5,440 bases of DNA from an uncultured Bacilli bacterium. GTDB taxonomy: Bacteria; Bacillota_I; Bacilli_A; RF39; UBA660. Position 1 is the stretch's first letter. Each line of letters begins with the position of its first letter. The stretch spans positions 1 through 5,440 of the forward strand of contig CANQCH010000076.1 of assembly GCA_947589165.1 (NCBI GenBank). The letters run 5' to 3'. The notes beneath the pieces are model-generated. The model did not search any database and was not told where the DNA came from. It saw only the letters and a program-made list of their open reading frames with translations. The translations under genes were made by a program, and so were the position numbers. Below, piece by piece: positions 1 through 4,370 of this stretch.

Positions 1-104
1 ACTTGATCTTCTTCTTCAACTTCCGCATTTGCCTTCATAATGGCATGTTCAATTTTTTCGGGGCAATAATCGACAATGTGCCCATCACGTTTAATAATTT
101 TCAT
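1..104 (-). CDS. nrdD: ATP-cone ribonucleotide reductase N-terminus, probably anaerobic class III NrdD (partial)
   Basis: Only the first 34 codons are in the window; the gene runs off the left edge. The peptide begins MKIIKRDGHIVDYCPEKIEH and continues with an AIMKAN stretch. This matches the start of an ATP-cone: a beta strand with the K-R-D-G turn, then the K-I-x-x-A-I helix. The ATP-cone is the allosteric nucleotide-binding domain that senses ATP/dATP and sets overall reductase activity. A cone placed right at the N-terminus fits NrdD (anaerobic ribonucleoside-triphosphate reductase, a glycyl-radical enzyme). NrdR is excluded because its zinc ribbon precedes the cone. Class I NrdA or class II NrdJ cannot be excluded from so few residues. 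The ATG at 104-102 is supported by a strong SD, AGGGAGAGGT (120-111), 6 nt upstream. The gene is divergent from a Crp/Fnr regulator, a context that favours the anaerobic enzyme. Confidence 0.72.
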   Translation of the reverse strand, partial: MKIIKRDGHIVDYCPEKIEHAIMKANAEVEEEDQ

Positions 105-131
105 CTCTTTACCTCTCCCTATTACACGTTC

Positions 132-140
132 AGTATAACA
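132..140 (-). promoter_or_regulatory. Predicted nrdD promoter (extended -10)
   Basis: Read on the minus strand this is TGTTATACT, a TG-n-TATACT extended -10. It predicts transcription start near 125 and a leader of about 21 nt carrying the SD. No good -35 hexamer lies 16-18 bp upstream; the expected place (155-160) reads CATATT. The palindrome at 158-175 is centred 41.5 bp upstream of the predicted start. That is the classic position for a Crp/Fnr activator that substitutes for a weak -35. The promoter call is from sequence only. Confidence 0.6.
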
Positions 141-157
141 TATTTTTTTAAAATAAT

Positions 158-175
158 ATGTTGCATTTGCAACAT
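158..175. promoter_or_regulatory. 18-bp perfect palindrome, probable Crp/Fnr-family operator
   Basis: The sequence ATGTTGCATTTGCAACAT has two 8-bp arms (ATGTTGCA and TGCAACAT) around a TT centre. It lies in the divergent spacer between nrdD and a Crp/Fnr-type regulator. The size and twofold symmetry fit the operators of this family, but the half-site (TGTTGCA) is neither the CRP half-site TGTGA nor the FNR half-site TTGAT. It is centred at -41.5 for the predicted nrdD start (activating position). It also covers the predicted -35 of the regulator gene, centred at about -35.5 (a repressing or autoregulatory position). The assignment to the neighbouring regulator is inferred from position. Confidence 0.7.
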
Positions 176-195
176 TTATAAAAAAATGCTAAAAT
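167..195 (+). promoter_or_regulatory. Predicted promoter of the Crp/Fnr regulator
   Basis: TTGCAA (167-172), a 4/6 match to the -35, is separated by 17 bp from TAAAAT (190-195). The -10 is preceded by TG (187-188), making it extended. The start is predicted near 202, leaving a leader of only 13 nt. The -35 lies in the right arm of the palindrome at 158-175, so bound regulator would compete with RNA polymerase here. Confidence 0.55.
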
Positions 196-214
196 TATTG
201 TCAGGTGATGTCAA

Positions 215-850
215 ATGGTCAATATTTTCGCAAATATTTCGGCGTCTAGCAAATGTAAACTTCTAAAAATATTAGAAGCTAACACGTATAATTTAAAGAA
301 AAATGACAATATTTTTCCCATTTTAAAAGGAGAAAAAACAATTGGGATTGTTTTATCGGGACTACTCCAAATTGTCCGGATTGATTACAATGGTAATAAA
401 ACTTTAATTGAAGAATTAGAGGAAAATGATATTTTTGGCAATATGGTTTATCCGATTCCCAATCGCGAATTTAATTATATTGTGAAGGAAGATGCCACAA
501 TCATAATTATCGATTTTAATGAAATCTTATTTTGTACGAGCGAAAAAGAATATTTTACCCAATTTTTAAAAAATTTAGTGGCCATTATTATGCAAAAATT
601 ACAAGCTAAAAATGAACGTTTAGAAATTTTAACCAAAAAAACCATTCGTAATAAATTGTTAGAATACTTTAATACGATGTCCAAAAAACATGGTTCGAGA
701 TTTGTCTATCTTCCCTTTAATTTTTCCGATTTAGCCGATTATTTAGTTATTGATCGGTCGGCTATGACCCGAGAAATAAAATATTTAAAAGAAGAAGGTT
801 TTATTGAAGTTAAAGGAAAAAGAATAACTTTATTATATGATTTTAAATAA
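215..850 (+). CDS. Crp/Fnr-family transcriptional regulator
   Basis: This 211-residue protein is of normal length for the family. Residues about 15-115 form the cupin-like effector-binding beta-barrel (the 'G-x-I-x-x-G-x-L' segment is GIVLSGLLQI at 44-53, and 'ENDIFG' is at 70-75). Residues 115-140 look like the dimerisation helix. Residues 145-207 are the winged helix-turn-helix, with LADYLVIDRSAMTREIKYL at 173-191. The protein has only two cysteines (C14, C107), so a FNR-type [4Fe-4S] cluster with four Cys ligands is unlikely. The CRP cAMP-contact Glu and Arg-Ser are not recognisable either, so the signal is unknown. The recognition helix has Ser (S182) where CRP and FNR have the base-contacting Glu, in keeping with a different operator. 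The ATG at 215 is chosen because AGGTGAT (203-209) lies 5 nt upstream. The gene is divergent from nrdD and 57 bp ahead of dut with no terminator between, so it may control both; this is inference. Confidence 0.9.
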   Translation: MVNIFANISASSKCKLLKILEANTYNLKKNDNIFPILKGEKTIGIVLSGLLQIVRIDYNGNKTLIEELEENDIFGNMVYPIPNREFNYIVKEDATIIIIDFNEILFCTSEKEYFTQFLKNLVAIIMQKLQAKNERLEILTKKTIRNKLLEYFNTMSKKHGSRFVYLPFNFSDLADYLVIDRSAMTREIKYLKEEGFIEVKGKRITLLYDFK

Positions 851-875
851 TTTAGCTGCAATGTTATGTTATTTA

Positions 876-884
876 TGATATATT
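876..884 (+). promoter_or_regulatory. Possible dut promoter (extended -10)
   Basis: TG-A-TATATT gives an extended -10 with predicted start near 891, two bases before the SD AAGGATG (893-899) and 17 nt before the dut ATG. The -35 region 17 bp upstream (CTGCAA, 856-861) is poor. The preceding gene ends at 850 with no hairpin, so dut may be both read through from the regulator and started here. Confidence 0.4.
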
Positions 885-907
885 AATGCTAGAAGGATGG
901 GAAGTTT

Positions 908-1357
908 ATGAGAGGATTTAAAGTAGTTAAAGGTTATGAAGATAAGGGGATAAATTTACCTGTTAGAAAAACCAAAAAGGCGGCGGCCTATGATATTGAA
1001 GCGGCCGAGGATACCATTATTCCAAAGTATTATCCGGGAATTAAACCAACTTTAATTCCGACCGGTTTAAAAGCTTATTGTGAAGATGATGAATTTTTCA
1101 TTTTATGTAATCGCAGTAGTGGTCCTAAAAAAGGTTTTTTAATGGCTAATAGTATTGGCATAATTGATGCCGATTATTATGAAAACGAAAGCAATGATGG
1201 TCATTTTTTCTTTCAATATTTTAATTGTAGTGATCATGATGTTGTCGTAAAAAAAGGTGATGTCATTGGCCAAGTAATTTTTATGAAATATTTAACAACT
1301 GATGATGATAAAGCCGAAGGTATTCGCACCGGAGGCTTTGGTTCGACTGATAAATAA
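908..1357 (+). CDS. dut: dUTP diphosphatase (dUTPase)
   Basis: The enzyme hydrolyses dUTP to dUMP and pyrophosphate. This keeps uracil out of DNA and supplies dUMP for thymidylate synthesis. It normally acts as a cytosolic homotrimer. All five trimeric-dUTPase motifs are visible in 149 residues. Motif I is AAAYDIEA (25-32). Motif II is NRSSGPKKG (68-76). Motif III is NSIGIIDADYYENESNDG (81-98), with the catalytic Asp at D87 and the sugar-discriminating Tyr region at 90-91. Motif IV is GDVIGQVIF (117-125). Motif V is the Gly-rich RTGGFGST (140-147), with the base-stacking Phe at F144. The 'YENESNDG' form of motif III resembles Firmicute and phage-type enzymes. The ATG has the SD AAGGATG 8 nt upstream. 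It lies downstream of the regulator that is divergent from nrdD, giving a small dNTP-supply cluster. A hairpin terminator begins directly after the stop. Confidence 0.95.
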   Translation: MRGFKVVKGYEDKGINLPVRKTKKAAAYDIEAAEDTIIPKYYPGIKPTLIPTGLKAYCEDDEFFILCNRSSGPKKGFLMANSIGIIDADYYENESNDGHFFFQYFNCSDHDVVVKKGDVIGQVIFMKYLTTDDDKAEGIRTGGFGSTDK

Positions 1358-1388
1358 ATCGCAATTAATATTGCGATATTTTTTTTTT
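1358..1388 (+). terminator. Rho-independent terminator of dut
   Basis: The stem ATCGCAAT (1358-1365) pairs perfectly with ATTGCGAT (1370-1377) across a TAAT loop, then a T-tract runs from 1379 to 1388 (10 T). It starts at the base after the dut stop codon. The 3' arm also contains the predicted -35 of murC. Confidence 0.88.
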
Positions 1389-1399
1389 GCGTTTATAAT
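1371..1399 (+). promoter_or_regulatory. Predicted murC promoter nested in the dut terminator
   Basis: TTGCGA (1371-1376) and a perfect TATAAT (1394-1399) are separated by 17 bp. The predicted start is near 1406, with an 18-nt leader to the murC ATG. The -35 lies in the descending arm of the upstream terminator and the T-tract forms much of the spacer, so the two signals are physically merged. Confidence 0.68.
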
Positions 1400-1423
1400 A
1401 CACTTAATTAAAGAGGTGGCAAA

Positions 1424-2791
1424 ATGGATAAAAAGAAAGTGCATTTAATTGGGATTGGGGGCATTAGTATGAGTGGCATTGCCGAAATGTTACTTAATGC
1501 TAATTATATCGTTTCAGGAACCGACCTTAACGAAACCGAAATTACCGAAAAGTTAAAGGCTAATGGAGCCATTATAAAAAAAGGGCACCATCCCGAAATG
1601 ATTAAGGATGCCGATATTGTTGTCTATACGGCCGCAATAAAAGAAGATGATCCCGAAAGATTAGAAGCCCAAAAATTAAATAAAGAAACGTACGAACGAG
1701 CCGAATTTTTAGGCCAATTATCGCAAGCATATCAAAATTGTATTTGTATTTCCGGAACGCATGGGAAAAGTACAACCACGGGTATGGTTAGTTTAGTCTT
1801 TTTAACAGCTAATTTAAATCCGACGATTCAAATTGGGGCTAATCTTCCCCAAATAAATGGTAATTATTATATTGGTGGTAAAGAGTACTTAATCATGGAA
1901 GCTTGTGAATATGTCGATAGCTTTCTCCATTTTCATCCCACCAGTGAAATTATTTTAAATATCGATGATGATCATTTGGATTATTTTAAAAACATCGATA
2001 ATATTAAGAAGTCTTTTACCAAATATTTAAATTTATTACCAACTAATGGTTTTGCCGTTTTGAACGCGGATGATGCTAATGTTACGGATATTATTCCCCA
2101 AACTAATGCCAAAATAATCACTTATGGACTAAACAATAAAGCTTCATTTACGGCCCAAAATATTACCAAAAACGATTTAGGTTTTTATAGTTTTGATGTT
2201 TATTATCAAGAAGAATTTTTCTTCCACTTAGATTTAGCTTTAAATGGTAAACATAATATTTATAATGCTTTATCAGCCACTAGTTTATGTCATGAATACC
2301 ATATTGCTAAAGAAACAATTAAAAAGGGGTTAGAAGCCTATCATGGTGTAGACCGCCGGTTTCAATATCTTGGCGAATATCAGGGTGCCAAAGTCTATGA
2401 TGATTATGCCCATCATCCAACTGAAATTGCTTCCACTTGGGAAGCCGTAAAAACCGTTAAACATCATGAATCTTGGGCAGTTTTTCAATCCCATACTTAT
2501 TCACGAACTGTGCAACATTTAGATGAATTCGCCGATATTTTAGCTAATTTTGACCATGTTATTATTGCCAAAATCTATCCGGCCCGCGAAATTAATACTT
2601 TTGGTGTTAGGGAAGATGAACTAGTTGCTAAAATAAAGCTTAAAAATTCCCACGTTATTTATCTTGATGATTTTGCTAAAATTACTGACTATTTAAAAGA
2701 AAATATTAAACCCGATGATCTTGTGGTTACAATTGGTGCCGGGCCAATTAATACAGTTGGTTATAACTTAGTTCAAAAAAATGCCCAATAG
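1424..2791 (+). CDS. murC: UDP-N-acetylmuramate--L-alanine ligase MurC
   Basis: MurC adds L-Ala to UDP-MurNAc with ATP hydrolysis, the first amino-acid step of the peptidoglycan stem peptide, in the cytosol. At 455 residues it is full length. The N-terminal Rossmann-like UDP-binding domain begins HLIGIGGISMSGIAEML (7-23), with SGTD at 31-34. The central Mur ligase ATPase domain has the P-loop GTHGKSTTT (111-119), where MurC commonly has GTHGKTTTT. It also has EACEYVDSFL (159-168) and NIDDDHLDYF (179-188). The linker motif GKHNIYNALSA is at 275-285. The C-terminal ligand-binding domain has GVDRRFQ (308-314), YDDYAHHPTEI (325-335), FQSHTYSRT (354-362) and GAGPIN (438-443). HHPTE and SHTYSRT are characteristic of MurC rather than MurD, E or F. 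The ATG has GAGGTG (1413-1418) 5 nt upstream. It appears monocistronic, with its own promoter and an immediate terminator that overlaps its last codons. It implies a walled cell. Confidence 0.97.
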   Translation: MDKKKVHLIGIGGISMSGIAEMLLNANYIVSGTDLNETEITEKLKANGAIIKKGHHPEMIKDADIVVYTAAIKEDDPERLEAQKLNKETYERAEFLGQLSQAYQNCICISGTHGKSTTTGMVSLVFLTANLNPTIQIGANLPQINGNYYIGGKEYLIMEACEYVDSFLHFHPTSEIILNIDDDHLDYFKNIDNIKKSFTKYLNLLPTNGFAVLNADDANVTDIIPQTNAKIITYGLNNKASFTAQNITKNDLGFYSFDVYYQEEFFFHLDLALNGKHNIYNALSATSLCHEYHIAKETIKKGLEAYHGVDRRFQYLGEYQGAKVYDDYAHHPTEIASTWEAVKTVKHHESWAVFQSHTYSRTVQHLDEFADILANFDHVIIAKIYPAREINTFGVREDELVAKIKLKNSHVIYLDDFAKITDYLKENIKPDDLVVTIGAGPINTVGYNLVQKNAQ

Positions 2792-2801
2792 GCATTTTTT
2801 T
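2775..2801. terminator. Bidirectional terminator between murC and the convergent unit
   Basis: A7-TGCC (2775-2785) pairs perfectly over 11 bp with GGCA-T7 (2791-2801) around a 5-nt loop. The A- and T-runs make it work as a U-tract hairpin in both directions. The murC stop codon TAG (2789-2791) lies in the loop and first stem base. The convergent gene's stop (2805-2803) is one base outside it. Confidence 0.88.
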
Positions 2802-2802
2802 C

Positions 2803-4167
2803 TTATCTTTTTAAACCGGCATTAAATTCGGCTTCTACCATTTTCAATAATTCTATATCATCATTTATATCCTTAATTGCTAAATTATAGTGAAAAATTT
2901 CCGCAATATTATGGCCATAAACTTTTTCCGCCAGAAGACTTCGATAGCCTGAAGAATTTGTAAAATTCATAATACCGCCATAAAAAAACAAATTATATAA
3001 AGCACCATGGGCTTGACCATAACCATATTTTTCATAGGTAGAAAGATAAGCCTGTTTGATAATTCCGTATTGCAAAGCATAAGAATTTTCTTGATATAAG
3101 ATATTTAAATAATTATTAATTAATTCATCTAAATTGTTTGAATTAAAATAACCATTAGCTTGTAATTTATTATTCATTATAGCTTTAACACTTTCAGGTT
3201 TAACATATTTAATTAAGCCTTCACGTGCTCGATTATTATTAGTAAAATACATGGGATTTCCCTGTATATATTCTTTAATTGCTTGGGCACAATTTTGAGG
3301 ATATTTTTTCGCAGTTTCTTGTATAGCCTGCTCTAAATAATATTCGGGATTTACTATTCTTTCTCTTTTCGCTGTATATTTATCAATTTGTTTTTCACTA
3401 GCAAATTGATAAAAATTAGCGAGGGAAAATTCGTCGGTGGTAGTAAAGCCGAGTAAACGATAAATATCTAATAAATCTAACTGGTTTCCCGTTTTGGCAT
3501 TTCGAGCTAATTCTTTTTGTTGTTGAAAAATAAAAATTCTAAAATCATTTAAAGAAACTTGATCTAATCGCTTTTTTTGCTTTAATGAAGTAATATAATC
3601 AGCAATTAAATTACTTAACTCTGTATTAAATGAATGATTGTTATCCATAGCTAAACCAATATCATCATAATTGGCTAAAAAAGGATTAGCTTTAATTCGT
3701 TCAGTTGCAGGAATATTTTCTTTAATAAAGTTAATTAACGCTTGCGCCTCTTCTAAAGTATTGACTCTAATTACAACGTCATCATTTCGAACTATTTTAG
3801 CCACTTTTAATTGATGCGAAATATTATATTCTCGCATAAATTTTTCCAATAAAGCAACATTTTGACTAATAGATTTTCGATCCATTGGCACATAAATTTT
3901 AATTTCATTACCAGTTAAATTACCACGATCAAATACCAAGAAGCTACCATTTTGCCAAGAATAAGTTTTTCTATCATCTTCACTTTTCACAAGATAAGTT
4001 ATTTTAGGCCATAATTCGCTAAGACTTGCCATATCTTCATTATTAGGTAAATTAAACCTAATTAATTGGGAATAAACAAAACGCCAATCAATATTCCGTT
4101 CCGGATTGGCCTTAGCAAAATTTTTGATTTTTAATAAAAAGAAGGTCATTAAATCAGATCTATTCAT
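2803..4167 (-). CDS. Uncharacterised 454-residue protein with internal C-terminal duplication
   Basis: I do not recognise this family with confidence. The protein is soluble-looking: no signal peptide, no membrane segment, no Cys-rich or nucleotide-binding motif, and rich in Asn, Lys, Tyr and Ile. Residues 74-148 (from GSFLVFDRGN through KIYVP, LKVAKIVRNDDVVIRV and EEAQALINFI) show a beta-alpha-beta-beta-alpha pattern. This is faintly reminiscent of HopA1-type effector and lanthipeptide-synthetase-associated domains, a low-confidence suggestion only. Residues 280-331 and 372-425 look like two diverged copies of one unit. I place the start at ATG 4167, which overlaps the stop of the upstream acidic reading frame by 8 nt. 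A TTG seven codons earlier (4188) keeps frame but has no SD. The ATG itself has only a distant SD-like GAGG, so translation is probably coupled to the upstream gene. The sampled half is more AT-rich than the sampled half of murC. A terminator follows the stop by one base. Confidence 0.85.
   Translation of the reverse strand: MNRSDLMTFFLLKIKNFAKANPERNIDWRFVYSQLIRFNLPNNEDMASLSELWPKITYLVKSEDDRKTYSWQNGSFLVFDRGNLTGNEIKIYVPMDRKSISQNVALLEKFMREYNISHQLKVAKIVRNDDVVIRVNTLEEAQALINFIKENIPATERIKANPFLANYDDIGLAMDNNHSFNTELSNLIADYITSLKQKKRLDQVSLNDFRIFIFQQQKELARNAKTGNQLDLLDIYRLLGFTTTDEFSLANFYQFASEKQIDKYTAKRERIVNPEYYLEQAIQETAKKYPQNCAQAIKEYIQGNPMYFTNNNRAREGLIKYVKPESVKAIMNNKLQANGYFNSNNLDELINNYLNILYQENSYALQYGIIKQAYLSTYEKYGYGQAHGALYNLFFYGGIMNFTNSSGYRSLLAEKVYGHNIAEIFHYNLAIKDINDDIELLKMVEAEFNAGLKR
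2893..3054 (-). repeat. Protein-level repeat copy B (residues 372-425) of the uncharacterised protein
   Basis: This copy runs from the QAYLSTYEKY segment through MNFTN to IAEIF. Aligned with copy A it shares Q-A-x3-T-x2-K-Y, then Ala, Gly and Met, then F-T-N and an Arg-x-x-Leu, with two extra residues before the F-T-N. It is visible in the translation, not as DNA identity, so the duplication would be old. Confidence 0.55.
3175..3330 (-). repeat. Protein-level repeat copy A (residues 280-331) of the uncharacterised protein
   Basis: This copy runs from QAIQETAKKY through MYFTN to VKAIM and precedes copy B by about 92 residues. The helical patterning after the F-T-N (an Arg-x-x-Leu, then a V/I-x-x-I helix) continues similarly in both copies, so the true unit may be 75-90 residues. 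Confidence 0.55.
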
Positions 4168-4303
4168 CTTGCTCTGCCACTTCCTCAACTTTAATTGGTT
4201 GTGTATTTTCTAAATCTTCTTCCATATTAGTTTCAATATCTTCATCATCAACAATAGGTACTTCTACCTCTTCATCATTAAATTTCCATTTTTCATATCT
4301 CAT
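4160..4303 (-). CDS. Small highly acidic protein (47 residues), unrecognised
   Basis: The frame begins MRYEKWKFNDEEVEVP and ends EEVAEQDE-TAG. It has 19 Asp/Glu and 4 Lys/Arg in 47 residues, so it is strongly negative (about -15). After a short basic/aromatic head (YEKWKF) it is low-complexity and probably disordered. Support for expression is a perfect TATAAT at 4328-4323 and an AAGG SD-like sequence (4316-4313) 9 nt before the ATG. The 8-nt overlap of its end with the start of the 454-residue gene is the usual sign of translational coupling. No function can be read from the sequence. A small acidic partner could be a chaperone, inhibitor/antitoxin-like protein, or only a leader peptide that drives translation of the next gene. 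It is too short for routine gene callers and may be unannotated elsewhere. Confidence 0.62.
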   Translation of the reverse strand: MRYEKWKFNDEEVEVPIVDDEDIETNMEEDLENTQPIKVEEVAEQDE

Positions 4304-4322
4304 TACTATCAACCTTATTTTT

Positions 4323-4328
4323 ATTATA
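4323..4328 (-). promoter_or_regulatory. Predicted -10 for the acidic-protein/454-residue unit
   Basis: A perfect TATAAT on the minus strand predicts a start near 4316, about 13 nt before the ATG at 4303. No convincing -35 is present 16-18 bp upstream (TAGTTT at 4351-4346, inside the cysS terminator). It is either a weak promoter or one needing an activator. The short leader matches the other genes in this window. Confidence 0.5.
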
Positions 4329-4341
4329 TCTAACTTTTATG

Positions 4342-4370
4342 AAAAAAACTACTTAATTTCGTAAGTAGTT
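4342..4370 (-). terminator. Rho-independent terminator of cysS overlapping its 3' end
   Basis: On the minus strand AACTACTTA (4370-4362) pairs perfectly with TAAGTAGTT (4355-4347) across a 6-nt loop, followed by T7 (4348-4342). The last codons and the TAG stop (4351-4349) of cysS are inside the hairpin. It separates cysS from the downstream acidic-protein unit. Confidence 0.8.

Noticed and set aside
158..175. Canonical FNR box (TTGAT-N4-ATCAA) or CRP site (TGTGA-N6-TCACA) reading of the palindrome
   Set aside because: The half-site TGTTGCA fits neither consensus, so it is called only as a family-level operator.
3..266. Open frame on the plus strand at the left edge
   Set aside because: It runs antisense through the nrdD start and the divergent promoter region, has a low-complexity Phe/Ile/Cys-rich translation and no SD; it is a chance frame.
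475..684. 69-codon minus-strand frame inside the regulator gene
   Set aside because: It is the antisense shadow of a well-supported gene, with no SD or promoter.
853..891. Possible hairpin between the regulator and dut (TAGC and GCTA ends)
   Set aside because: The arms are 4 bp with a loop of about 30 nt and no T-tract; not a terminator.
2511..2520. TGCAACATTT in murC, identical to part of the operator and its flank
   Set aside because: It is one half-site only, lies inside codons for Gln-His, and has no opposing arm; a chance match.
4168..4188. TTG start seven codons upstream for the 454-residue protein
   Set aside because: There is no SD before the TTG. The extra residues (from TTG-AGG-AAG) only exist because the acidic frame overlaps here. 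The ATG at 4167 with stop-start overlap is more likely.
4160..4189. Programmed frameshift joining the acidic frame to the 454-residue frame
   Set aside because: A +1 shift would be needed, and no slippery run or rare-codon/stop context typical of +1 shifting is visible; stop-start coupling explains the overlap.
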